Below, in pieces: positions 42,293 to 52,155 of a stretch of DNA of 64,000 nucleotides (positions are counted from its first letter, which is position 1; each line of letters starts with the position of its first letter). The notes below the pieces were generated by a model that was not told where the DNA came from, made no database searches, and was given only the letters and a program-made list of their open reading frames with translations. The stretch comes from Camarhynchus parvulus (taxonomy: Eukaryota; Chordata; Aves; Passeriformes; Thraupidae): assembly GCF_901933205.1 (NCBI RefSeq), contig NC_044600.1, positions 5,556,501-5,620,500 of the forward strand, in the 5' to 3' direction. The position numbers and the translations under genes are program-made.

Positions 42293-42699
42293 ACATTCCT
42301 GCTCAGAGAAAAGCCAGGATGAGCTCCCAGCCAGTGACTCTGGCCCAGCCTCACTCTGTACCTTGTTTTAACTCCCTGGAGACTGGATTCCTGCCATGTG
42401 AAGGGACTCTGGTGGCAGATCCCAGTGTCCCCTCTGTCGGTGATGTTCTCAGGTGACAGGGGCTGGGATCTCCCCCGGGGGACTGTAAAACACCAGGGTC
42501 ATGCAGGGCTGCAGCAGCTCTGCTATCAAAGGTTCCCAGGATCAAGGGAAATGCTGATTCTGCTCCAATTGCTCGGGAGCACAGAAGCAAAACCCTCACA
42601 GTCAAATTACCACGGAAGTGTCTTGCAGAGACACTCCAGAGATTCCCTGGAGTGCATCCATCAGAGAGGGAGGATTTGGAGAATGGGGAAATAATAGTA
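42293..42699. other. unique noncoding stretch
   Basis: Nothing recognised. The last part, from about 42,560, is less C-rich (CACAGTCAAATTACCACGG). Confidence 0.5.
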
Positions 42700-42830
42700 G
42701 CACACTCCAGTCTGGCATTAACTCCCTAATTCCAGGGGTTTGCAGGGCCCTGGGTGGAACTAATGCAGGTTCTCCCTGTATTTATGATTATCTGCAGTGT
42801 TAAATATGAGCACTAATCACGTGGGGGATT
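42700..42830. promoter_or_regulatory. candidate conserved noncoding element
   Basis: GGCATTAACTCCCTAATTCC, GTATTTATGATTATCTGCAG, GTGTTAAATATGAGC and CACTAATCACGTGGGG. TGATTATCTGCAG combines a GATTA and an inverted GATA core; CACGTG is an E-box. Confidence 0.36.
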
Positions 42831-42956
42831 GGGGCTGGCGCTGGGAAGGCTCTGCCTGGCTGCAGGACTCGTTTGCTCATGCAGGGGTGGGATGGAACAA
42901 GCAAACCCAGCAAAGCAGAGGGGGAAGGCTCCAAGGGGCTTCTCAAATGCATGTTC

Positions 42957-43322
42957 CATGGAATTATAGAATCCCAGGATGGGTTGGGTTAGGAGGGACC
43001 TTCAAAATCATCCAGTCTCACTCCCTGCCTTGGGCAGGGACACCTTCCACTATCCCAGGCTGCTCCAAGCCCTGTCCAACCTGGCCCTGGGATGGGGCAG
43101 CCACAGCTGCTCTGGGAATTCCATCCCAGCCCCTCCCCACCCTCAGAGCCAGGAATTCCTTCCCAATATCCCATCTAACCCTGCCCCTGGTAGTGGGAAG
43201 CCATTCCCTGTGTCCTGTCCCTCCAGGCCCTTGTCCAAATTTCCCTCCAGCCCTTTTGGAGCCCCTTGAGGCACTGGAAGGAACTCTAAGTTCTCCCTGG
43301 ATCCTTCCCTTCTCCAGGTGGA
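42957..43322 (-). mobile_element. CR1 LINE 3' fragment, one of the longest here
   Basis: ATTATAGAATCCCAGGATGG (octamer tail), TTGGGTTAGGAGGGACCTTC, CCTTGGGCAGGGACACCTTC, GATGGGGCAGCCACAGCTGC, CCCAATATCCCATCTAACCC, TAGTGGGAAGCCATTCCCTG and CTCCCTGGATCCTTCCCTTC. Opposite in strand to the 41,930 copy 665 bases upstream, so the pair could fold back. Confidence 0.94.
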
Positions 43323-43879
43323 CAAACCAGATGAAATCAGCTTCTTGAGCAAAGGTGAGATGGAAGGAGAGTCAGGAAGGGGAGAGAGATCAGCAAGAAC
43401 CAGGGCTGATCCCAGAGGGAATCCCCAAAGGCTCTAAGGCTGCTCCCTTGGACACAAAATAACAGAGACCGACCTTTTGGAGCGAGCTCTGGGAAGCCAC
43501 AGGACAAATTCATAAGCCAGAACCTGGGTCTTTAAGTGGAGAACCTTCCAGAAGCTTTCCAGTACCTAAAGGGGTTGGGAACTGAGCCGAGGGATGCGGC
43601 TGAGCGGGGCTGATTCCAGAAACCTCTCCCACTCTGCCTCCCTCTCCTGTCTGGTGGAGCCGCCAAGTCTGGGAGCAGAAATCCACATTTCTGTGGGGAA
43701 GCGGTGGCTGCACACGCTGGGAAAAAGCGCTTTGGGATCCTCCTGAGGGGAAGAGCAGCAGAAACCCAAACTGGTGCTCCAAGTGGGATGGGAGCCGGAC
43801 GTGTCCTCGGTGAGCAGCTCTCCATGTGTGTGGTGCGCCTCGTGCTGGGCATCCAGCCTCTGTTTCCACACAGAAATAT
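43323..43879. other. unique noncoding stretch
   Basis: No gene recognised. CpGs are mildly frequent at 43,580-43,850. Three overlapping minus-strand frames here have no domain. Confidence 0.5.
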
Positions 43880-44030
43880 GGATTTAATCCTCCAGTGATG
43901 CTCTCTAATGCTCAGTAATGATCATGGCTCGGGTTTTCAGATGTATTTTAGATTTCCCAGCCCGGCTGTGGGATGTGAGTGAGATGCAACAGAAACATTC
44001 AAAACATATTTAAAGAAGGGTTTGCAGCAG
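43880..44030. promoter_or_regulatory. candidate conserved noncoding element
   Basis: GATTTAATCCTCCAGTGATG, CTCTAATGCTCAGTAATGATC, TCAGATGTATTTTAGATTTC and ACATATTTAAAGAAGG. TTTAATCC is a lysine-50 homeodomain type core; several TAATG cores follow. Confidence 0.34.
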
Positions 44031-46985
44031 CTCCAGAGTGTTCCTGCTACCAGGCACAGGGATGAACTGGCCAGCTGGGAGAGTTCTGGGAGGATCTGTT
44101 GGAAAGGCAATTGGCACATCCTTAGCCTGGAATGCAAATCCAGTTGGATTGGAGGAAGTCCAGGACCAGGCAGCCTCTTCACATGCTGGATCTGGAGGCC
44201 AGGTGCCACCTCTGAGCAGGAAACATGAAGATGGATCTGAAAAATCAGAGATGAGAGGTGGGAATGAGCTGTTGGGAGCCTTCTTGGTCTATGCAGAGGT
44301 GGGGAAAAGCCCGTGGAGGGTCTGGATGTAGCCTGGGTGTTCCAGCCTGGCCCCCGAGGATGGAGAGGCCTGGAGGAGAAGGCAGGAGGTGTTCAAAGGT
44401 ACATGAGGTGAGCACAGAACGGTTTTGGTCTTCTCAGAGCTCAGCAATAGCACTGGGGTTGGAACAGGCGAGTTTCCAGTGTGTCAGGAGGAGGAGGAGG
44501 AGGAGGGGTTTGGGGAGGATGGATCTGCTCCCTGCTTCTTCCAGCAGCATCACTGGGGATTGGAGGAGCCTCCATGAAGAGAGCAGAGCAGGGTGACGGT
44601 GCTGAGCTGGTGCTTGTTGTCACCTCCTCAGGATGTCACCCCCACCAGGCTGTGCATTCCCACCTTCTGGACTGCCAACAGCACCCTGCACCTCTGTACA
44701 GAGTGACAGAGATCTTCCTCCCTGGTCCTGCCCATTTCCCCTGTCCCTGAAAAGCCCCTGAGGACAGACCAGCCCATCCCTGCAGGGACGGGGGGACTTT
44801 GGGGCTCAGCAGATCGTGACCCATGGGGGAGACTTGGAAAGATGCCATCCCTGGGCGCTGGGGGTTTTGCTTTCCCAAGCAGGGATTTTTCTCAGGGTCA
44901 CCTCCTCAGCAGCTCCGTGTGCTGGAATCTGCTGAGCGGGCACGGAGAGGCCAGGCAGGGTAGGGAGCAGCCTCCCATGCATCAGGCTCAGGTGTGAGCT
45001 GAAGTCCCATTGATTTCTAATCAGTGAGCTCATGTTCCCCAGGCTGCGGTGAGACAGGGTCAGCAGCCAGGGGAGGGTGGGGGGATCCTGCACTTGGGGT
45101 GGTCCCGGGGTGGGACTGACAGAGCCGCTGACAGAGGCTGAGTTATGGCTCCAGAGATGGTTTGGAGGGTTCCTGGAGCCTCAGTTATTGTCTGGCTGAG
45201 TCCTGCTCGGGGGAGAGCAGTGAGGGAAGGACGTGTGAGCCATAAACCACGTTGTCTTTTAATGAACAGGACTCCCAGGGGATCAGGACTATTTTTTACT
45301 CCGTCGTTTTTCTTTCCTCAGCTCCAGGAAAGTTGTTGAGTGTTGTGTCTGCCAACTGCAGGCCAGATGCTCCAGGAGAACCGGAGTCATGTCCCATCCA
45401 GCCTGGCCCAGCCCAGCTGACATTCCCATGGCATTCCCATCTGCTCCCAGGCTGCCCCAGAGCTGCTAGTCCAGGCTGTGGTCACCCCAACCAGGAGCAG
45501 CCACCAGGGTTTGATATCCCAGAGATGCTCCCAGGAGAGCAGGGCCGTACAATTCCCCACGAGGGACCTGAGTAATGCTGCTGCTGCTGCTGAAGGAAAA
45601 GCAGTGATCAACCCTGAAATCCAAGTGTTGGAGGGGTTTGGAAGAAAAGCAAGTCCAGGCTCACTCTCCTAAGCGTGAGAAAAGTGCACAGAAAGCACAG
45701 GGATGTCTCTGTTTTCTCCTTGCAAAGCTGATCCTCTGGGTGGCTGTGGGGAAGGACCTTCCTGCAGAACCCCAGTTGCTCACCCCACCTTCCACACCTC
45801 CCCCTTCAGCAACAGAGACCTGCTCCAGAGCCTGAGGATCCCAGGAGGAAATAAGGGGGGAAGAAAAGACAGGAATTAACATTTGGAAGCCATAACATGT
45901 GCTGCAATCTGACTCCAGACTCACTCCAGACTAACTGGAGACCAAATTCCAGGCTGTGCCCTTTAAGGACAGGCTGTGGTGGCACACCTTGATCTGGGTT
46001 TGGTAGGACAGTGTGACAGGGTTGGTCTCTTCTCATTGCTGTGAAACCCTCCTGGAGTCAGGAAAGTGCCCTGAAGTGTCTGGCTGGGGCTGGGGTCTGA
46101 GCCCTGTCTGCTGGGACCTTTGCTCTTTGTGGGGAAGGTGCCTGGCAGTCCCCAAACCCAGCTGTGGGGTCACTGGGCTGTGTTGGGTGGGACCAGCCAG
46201 GGCTCTGACCCCACAGCAAACCCAGGGGCACGGGGTGGAAGGGCTTTGAAAGGTGACCCCTGGGATGTGCTGGGAATGCTGCAAGCCCAATGCCTGTGAT
46301 GGGAACATGGCTCTGCCCCACCCACAGCCCCTCTGAGCATGGGGAGGTCCCACCCTCCACCTCAGCCCTTCCCTCCCATCACAATTCCAGCTCCACGCGG
46401 GATCGATGCCATCCAAGCTGCACCTGTGGCCAGCAGGGATGAAGGGATGGGCAGGGCCCCTTCTCTGCCCAGCACTGGGGACCTAAATCAGGATATTCTG
46501 TCCCCTCAGCAGAGCCAAGTGACATTTCCCAGCACAGGCACTTTAAAAAAGAACAATAAATTGGGAGATCTGCGCTGAGGTCGGCTGCAGGAGCAGGATC
46601 CCCTTTCAGGGAGTATTTTAGGATGAAGGCACTACAGCTGTTGGTTGGTTAATCCCTCTGCCCTCCCCATCAACCTCCAGAAAGGACTTTGCAGCCTCGC
46701 GCCAGCCAGGAATAAATCAGGAAATGGCACTTTGTCCTCCCCAGGAACAGGCTCTCCCCAGCCCCTAGAACCTGGCATCTGAGCCCAGCATCTGCTCAGG
46801 GGGACACCCTGCCACAGTCAGGCTGTGTTCAGCTCCCAGCGATCTACAGAATACACCTTCAGCTCCTGGGACCCATGGGACACAGGTTTGGCTCTCAGGG
46901 ACATATGGGACCCACACACATCCCTGAGCTCCCACGGACATGATGAGGAATCCATCAGAGTGGGAATGAGAACAAAAGCAGAGCC
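44031..46985. other. long unique noncoding stretch
   Basis: Nearly 3 kb without a gene or interspersed repeat I can name. A (GGA)n run is at 44,486-44,507, a (CTG)n run at 45,575-45,592, and AAAAAAGAACAATAAATTGG at 46,543-46,562 carries an AATAAA hexamer. Open frames are below 130 codons and featureless. Confidence 0.5.
44486..44507. repeat. (GGA)n microsatellite
   Basis: Seven GGA triplets in a row, then GGGTTTGGGG. It gives polyarginine or polyglycine in plus-strand frames. Confidence 0.9.
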
Positions 46986-47088
46986 AGGCACAGGGTGGGA
47001 TTGTTGGGGTGCCCTGGGCAGGGCCAGGGGCTGGACTGGATGATCTCTGTGGATCTCTTCCAGCCTGGGCTATTCCTTGGTTTTCCTT
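46986..47088 (+). mobile_element. CR1 LINE 3' end, different subfamily
   Basis: GGGGCTGGACTGGATGATCT, CTGTGGATCTCTTCCAGCCT and GGGCTATTCCTTGG match the CR1 3' type that reads 'GACTCGATGATCC...TTCCAACTC...ATTCTATG'. It is the only copy of this subtype seen in the window. Confidence 0.75.
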
Positions 47089-47849
47089 CCCAGAGGATTG
47101 GGCTGGTGCAGGACCAGCTCTGCCCTCTCCAGTAAAAAAGGTGATGAGGGACCAATATTTTGATCCATTTTTTCCCAACACCTTGGACAAAAGCAGGGAT
47201 TTATAGCCAGGTCTTGGCAGGAGGGACAGGTTTTTTCCCAGAGGCATTGGCAAATCTAAATTCCTTATTCCCAGAGACACCCCCAGCTGTCAGCCACCAT
47301 CATTACAGGGCAAGAACAGGAGCTGAGCCAAAAGTCCATCAGTTCTGGGGGAAGCATTTGTTCCAAGGGGGATGAGATTCCCACACATCTCAGAGCTGTG
47401 TCCCCAGCCCACAGGAGCTGCAGCTCTCTAAGGATGCCTCTACTTCCACAAAATTCCCCTTGTTCCAGGAGGCTGGGGACCGCTGGCTAACAGGGCTCCA
47501 GTCACTCCAGAGGGATGTGCCCATGGAATGGAAGGGCTCCAGATGCCCTCAGCCTCCCGTTCTCCTGGGAACCCTGCACAGAGCATCCAAAGAGGGGAGA
47601 GATCGCAGAGCTCAGGCTGGGAAGGAGACATGGTCGTGGCTCTGGGAGGCTTTGAGGAATTAGAAGTGAAATTGCAGATGAATCTATCAAAATACATATT
47701 TTTCCCTGGCATTTTAATGGAGACTCATGCAAAGAGAAGAAAGCCCACCCCATCTTGCATTCCCAGCCTCCTACTCTCCAAGGTTATTTATGGGCTTGCT
47801 ACAGAAGTTGGGTTTTTTCCTCCCCTTTTCTTTTCTCTTCTCTTCTTTT
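47089..47849. other. unique noncoding stretch
   Basis: No gene recognised. The part at 47,660-47,720 is A+T-rich (AAATTGCAGATGAATCTATC, AAAATACATATTTTTCCC). A pyrimidine run TTTTCTTTTCTCTTCTCTTC lies at 47,826-47,848. Confidence 0.5.
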
Positions 47850-48060
47850 TCTTCCCTGCTTTTGCAAATTGAATTATTTAAATGTGTTGTTTGGCAGCCT
47901 CAAATCCCAGCGTTTCCCTCTCTTTCTCCCTTGGCTGCCATTTCTTTCTCTCCTTTCTGCTCCTGCATTTTCAGGATCATTTCCCATGTTGTTCCAGTGG
48001 CATTTATTGAAATTTGCACAAAAAAAGATCCTTCTTCAATGCCACCATTTCAGCCCTGGC
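47850..48060. promoter_or_regulatory. candidate conserved noncoding element (weak)
   Basis: GCAAATTGAATTATTTAAAT, TGTGTTGTTTGGCAGCC, GGCATTTATTGAAATTTGCA and a pyrimidine-rich middle. The ends mirror each other loosely: TTGCAAATTGAATTATT at the left against ATTGAAATTTGCA at the right. Confidence 0.27.
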
Positions 48061-48384
48061 AGGAGATTTATGGGGGCAGGAAGACACCCGTGGCGGGGAG
48101 GTTTTGCTGGGAGAAAGAAAGGAAGGAGGGAAAGGAAATGTGGTGGAAAAGCAAAGGATGCCCAGAGCTGGGGATCAGGGAGGATCCACAGAGGTGAGGG
48201 AACAAGGGGACAGCCCTGCTCCTCCACGGGTGACACACGTGGTGACATGGGCACGACACAAGTGCACATGGAGGGGTTGGTGTCAGGGCTGTGTGGGTGT
48301 GTGGAGGGAGCACAGACACCCCTGAGTGGCCTCAGGCACCAGTGACACTGGGGACATGGCCTGGAGAGGGGCTGGCATTGCTTT
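48061..48384. other. unique noncoding stretch leading into the 11-bp array
   Basis: No gene recognised. From 48,225 GTGACACACGTGGTGACATG and GGGCTGTGTGGGTGTGTGG show growing TG/CA periodicity, perhaps a decayed shoulder of the following minisatellite. Confidence 0.5.
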
Positions 48385-49455
48385 GGGGTGCTTGGGCACA
48401 CCTGGGGGACACTTTGGGACATGCCTGGTGTGCACTTGGAACATGCCTGATACATGCTTGTCTCATGCTTGGTCAGCACTTGGCACATGCTTGGTGTGCA
48501 ATTGGGGTGTAATGAGTGTGTAATTAGTGTGTAATTGGTGTGTAATTAATGTGTAATTGGTGTGCAGTCGGTGCACATTTGGTACACGCTTCGTCCATCC
48601 TTTGTGCTCACGTGGGGCTCGGGGCACTCTTGGTGAGCCCTTGGAGCACTCATGGGACACATTTGGTGACAATCGGTACATCTTGGGCACACACTTGGTT
48701 CATGCTTGGTGCACACTTGGCACACACTTGGCACACATTTGGGACACATTTGGGACAGATTTGGCACATACTTGGCACATATTTGGGACACATTTGGTTC
48801 ATGCTTGGCACACACTTGGCACACATTTGGTTTATACTTGGTGCACACTTGGCACACATTTGGCACACTTTGGCACACATTTGGCACACACTTGGTTCAT
48901 GCTTGGTGCACACTTGGTGCACACTTGGCACACATTTGGGACACATTTGGTTCATAGTTGGTGCATACTTGGCGCACATTTGGCACACGCTTGGCATACA
49001 CTTGGCACACACTTTGTACATATTTGGGACACAATTGGTTTATGCTTGGTGCACACTTGGCGCACATTTGGTTCATATTTGGTGCATACTTGGCACATAT
49101 TTGGCACATGCTTGGCACACATTTGGTACATACTTGGCATACTTGGTGCATACTGGGCACACATTTGGCACATGCTTGGCATACACTTGGCACATATTTG
49201 GGACACACTTGGTTCATGCTTGGTGCACACTTGGCACACATTTGGACATACTTGGTTCATGCTTGGTACACACTTGGCACACATTTGGCACACATCTGGG
49301 ACACACTTGGTTCATCCTTAGTTCATGTTTGGTGTACTGTTGGCACACATTTGCACACATTTGACACCCACTTGGCACACACTTGGCACACATTTGGCAC
49401 ATATTTGGTGCACATTTCATACACATTTGGTTTACATTTATTGCACTCTTGGACC
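48385..49455. repeat. 11-bp minisatellite array, about 1.07 kb and near 97 units
   Basis: The unit is TTGGCACACAC or TTGGCACACAT, with variants TTGGTTCATGC, TTGGTGCACAC, TTGGGACACAT and TTGGCACATAC. Copies follow at 11-base steps with rare 9- or 10-base units (near 48,862, 49,137 and 49,240). The left 250 bases are more divergent (TGTGTAATTGG and TGGTGTGCACT types). A higher order is visible: GGGACACAT, GGTTCATGC, GGTGCACAC and GGCACACAT units recur in that sequence. Because 11 is not a multiple of three, any frame reads an 11-residue repeat. Few units make stops, which explains open frames of 180-271 codons on plus and 113-130 on minus. None is a gene. Confidence 0.97.
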
Positions 49456-49564
49456 AATCCCTCCATGGGCACCCAGCGCAGCTCCCAGAGCTGTCTCTGA
49501 GCCTGCATACCGTGCAGGAGCCACTCTTGGAGCTGTTTGAAGGAGCGCCGCTCTCCAGCCTCGC

Positions 49565-49700
49565 TATCTCTAATCCTGCTTCAAAGCCAGCTCCTTCTAT
49601 TTCCATATTGACTTATGATTCCTTTAATTGACTTTCTTGCTTCAGAATTGTACTTACTTAATTAATCTGATTACGTTTCTGCTTCTAGTAAAAGAGTTTC
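49565..49700. promoter_or_regulatory. candidate conserved noncoding element
   Basis: TTCTATTTCCATATTGACTT, ATGATTCCTTTAATTGACTT, TACTTACTTAATTAATCTG and ATTACGTTTCTGCTTCTAG. TTAATTAATCTGATTACG packs three homeodomain cores in 18 bases. It lies 110 bases past the end of the 11-bp array. Confidence 0.42.
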
Positions 49701-49904
49701 TGTGTTGCAGCCCAGAGGTGAGGACGTTCCTGGGGAGGGATGAGCTTCTGGTTGATCCCACCAGCAGATAGAGCCTGCAAAGCATTTTGGGATCCTTTGG
49801 AAGGGGAGGACAGGCAAAAGCCATGGAAAGTGCCGCAGCAATTTCCATTTTCACACACGCAGCAGCTTTCCTCGTGGCAGGAGTGAGGCACATCCCTCGT
49901 CAGT
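49701..49904. other. unique noncoding stretch
   Basis: Nothing recognised between two A+T-rich candidate elements. The minus strand here gives a cysteine-rich frame (CHEESCCVCENGNCC) over 49,685-49,891, without a recognisable fold. Confidence 0.45.
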
Positions 49905-50045
49905 GGGATTGAATTATCTCCATAAATTCATTACATTTTAAAAATATGATAATCAGCACGGAATGAGCCTCCCGAGGGAGACGGAACATGAACATCTCAA
50001 GTACTGTTAATAATCAGCCTTTATTTTACAAATGCCCAGGGCTGG
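49905..50045. promoter_or_regulatory. candidate conserved noncoding element
   Basis: GGATTGAATTATCTCCATAA, ATTCATTACATTTTAAAAAT, ATGATAATCAGCACGG, GTACTGTTAATAATCAGCC and TTTATTTTACAAATGCCC. TGATAATCAGC and TTAATAATCAGCC form a repeated TAATCAGC motif 60 bases apart. Confidence 0.42.
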
Positions 50046-50555
50046 CTCGCAGCCCCTCCGTGGTGGAGGGGCTGGTGCTGTGCCCCTGCCAGGACCTCGT
50101 CAGTCATCGGCCCCAGGGTGGTGACCCAGACACAGCTGGGATTTGGGCTGGACAGTCTCTGCTGCTCCAAATGCTCCACATAAAGCCTGGGCACTCACTG
50201 CCCTTTGGGGTCCCCACAGGTGGTGGCCCACTGCGGCACCTGTCCAATGACTCAGCTTCTCCCACATCACCCCCACAAATACCAGGATTTAGGGGATGAT
50301 TAGTGACAGTTTGACACAAATCTGGGACAATTTCACACTGAATCCATTTGTGATCATAAAGGATCCCACAGGCGTGGGGTTGGAAGTGTGTCCTGGCTCC
50401 AGCACTCCTGGGGACAGGGGCTTGGAGGAACTGGGGGTGTCTCACTTTTGGCACAACCTGACAAGGTCAGGAGAGTTCCCAGACCAGCTCAGGGATGAGC
50501 CAGGGCAGGGGGTGCCCATGGTCACCTCACCACCTCAGAATCCCACAACTGGATT
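50046..50555. other. unique noncoding stretch
   Basis: No gene recognised. An AP-1 type TGACTCA lies at 50,248-50,254 within AATGACTCAGCTTCTCCC. Confidence 0.5.
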
Positions 50556-50752
50556 CCAAATGGAATGGTTGGGATTGGGAGAACCTCAAAGCCCATCCAC
50601 TCCCACCCCTGCCATGGGCAGCGACACCTTCCACTATCCCAGGTTGCTCCAAGCCCCATCCAATCTGACCCTGGACACCTCCAGGGATAGGGAATCCACA
50701 ACCTCCCCGGGCACCCTGTGCCAGGGCCTCCCCACCCTCACAGTAACAAAAG
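50556..50752 (-). mobile_element. CR1 LINE 3' fragment
   Basis: AATGGAATGGTTGGGATTGG, GGAGAACCTCAAAGCCC, CTGCCATGGGCAGCGACACC, GACACCTCCAGGGATAGGGA and CCCTGTGCCAGGGCCTCCCC. Read in reverse CR1 order; the 5' side stops after the CACCCTCACAGTAAC block. Confidence 0.9.
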
Positions 50753-50834
50753 AAAGCCAAAATCCCACTTGGACACTGTCACTGTAAAGTTTTCCTCTTT
50801 ATTATTCCACTTTGGTGGCAGACAGGCGGCTCCT

Positions 50835-50930
50835 CCACCCCCGTTTGTTAAACACTGATTAATTATTAAATTGGCCATTAACTATTAATAGCTGATTTTG
50901 TGAGTGTTAAAATGCCAGCCCTGTGCAAAG
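50835..50930. promoter_or_regulatory. candidate conserved element, ATTA-dense
   Basis: GTTTGTTAAACACTGATTAA, TTATTAAATTGGCCATTAAC and TATTAATAGCTGATTTTG hold about seven TTAA/ATTA cores in 55 bases, the densest run of homeodomain cores in the window. ATTGGCCATT also has a CCAT/NF-Y-like core. Confidence 0.4.
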
Positions 50931-51180
50931 AGAGCTGTGTCTCTGGCAAACCTCAGGAACCTCAGGGAATGAATCCTCGATAATCAATCCGGCCTCTGCT
51001 CCATTTGCCATTCCTGTCTCATCCTCTCTGCTTTTGGCACCACTTCAGGGGAGTTTATACAAATGGAAAAGCCAATTTTACTGCTGCTGGAAATTCTCAG
51101 CTCCCCGAGATGATGGCAGAGCCCTGTGCTTTCCTCCAGTGCTGAAGGGGCTCCCTGATCCAGTTCTGCCTCTGCAACGC
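50931..51180. other. unique noncoding stretch
   Basis: Nothing recognised. GTTTATACAAATGGAAAAGC near 51,052 is a short A+T-richer piece. Confidence 0.5.
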
Positions 51181-51470
51181 AATCATAAAATCCTGGAATA
51201 GTTTGGGCTGGAAGGGACCTTAATTCCCATTCCATTCTACCCTTGCCATGGGCAGGGACACCTTCCACTACCCCAGGATGCTCCAAGCCCCATCCAACCT
51301 GACCTTGGACACTTCCAGGGAAGGGGAAACCAGAGCTGCTCTGGGAATTCCATCCCAGCCCCTCACTACGCTCACAGGGAAGAATTTCCTCCCAATATTC
51401 CATCCATCCCTACCCTCTGGCAGTGGGAAACCATTCCCTGTGTTCTGTCACTTCAAACCCTTGTAGATCC
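51181..51470 (-). mobile_element. CR1 LINE 3' fragment
   Basis: AATCATAAAATCCTGGAATA, GTTTGGGCTGGAAGGGACCT, TTGCCATGGGCAGGGACACC, GGACACTTCCAGGGAAGGGG, CTCCCAATATTCCATCCATC and GGCAGTGGGAAACCATTCCC. It sits in the same orientation as the copy 430 bases upstream. Confidence 0.93.
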
Positions 51471-51924
51471 ATAGAAGATGCTCTGTGCCACTATCTTTCA
51501 GCACATCCCAAATCCCCACTGGATCCTCGCTCCTGCTTTCGCCTGTGGATTTCCATGGAGGTCCTGGTGTTTGCTGGGATGTTTCCTGGGAATCTTCCCA
51601 GGGGATGCTCACCATGAAGTTGCATCAGAGACAGGGAGCAGGGACAGTGGGACCCTGCACCCTCGGGGGACAGGAGGGAGGGTGGCAGCAGGAGCAGGAA
51701 GGAGAGCAGAAAGGGACACAGTGCCGAGGGGCTGGAGCCACTCCCCATCCAGGGTGAAATCAGCAGCCACGAGCTTCTCCAGAGCCTTTGGAAGCAGATG
51801 GCCTTGCCCCAGGGAAGAGCTTTGGCCCAGGGAATGTTATTTTGACTGATGCATTTGCAGTCCCCCAAAAGCCACGCTCCTTTTCAAGCCGTGCTGTGAG
51901 GAGAACCTTTCCTGCTCCAGAGAG
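51471..51924. other. unique noncoding stretch
   Basis: No gene recognised. Open frames on both strands (90-125 codons) lack domains. Confidence 0.5.
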
Positions 51925-52155
51925 AAAGAGCCTGGGATTATTTTCTCATGTCAATTAACGGAGCTTTCCAAAGGCAAACCAGGCTCCTCGGATCCTGAGC
52001 TCGGGACCCCAGCCAGGCTGCTCCCCCCGGCACGCTGGAGGGAAAAATCAAGGAGCTTTGGCCAGCGAGCTCCTGGCCTGAAGCCAGCAAATAAAATGGT
52101 CATAACGAGGCCTTTGGAGATAAATTTGGAGGCCGGGGTTGCTTTGCTTTAATTT
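51925..52155. promoter_or_regulatory. candidate conserved noncoding element (weak)
   Basis: GGGATTATTTTCTCATGTCA, ATTAACGGAGCTTTCC, CAGCAAATAAAATGGTCATA and ACGAGGCCTTTGGAGATAAA. A C-rich middle separates two A+T-richer halves. GGTCATAACG is a nuclear-receptor half-site type. Confidence 0.28.

Noticed and set aside
49685..49891. Cysteine-rich minus-strand peptide (CHEESCCVCENGNCC)
   Set aside because: No signal peptide, no recognised cysteine spacing, and it lies between two A+T-rich noncoding candidates.
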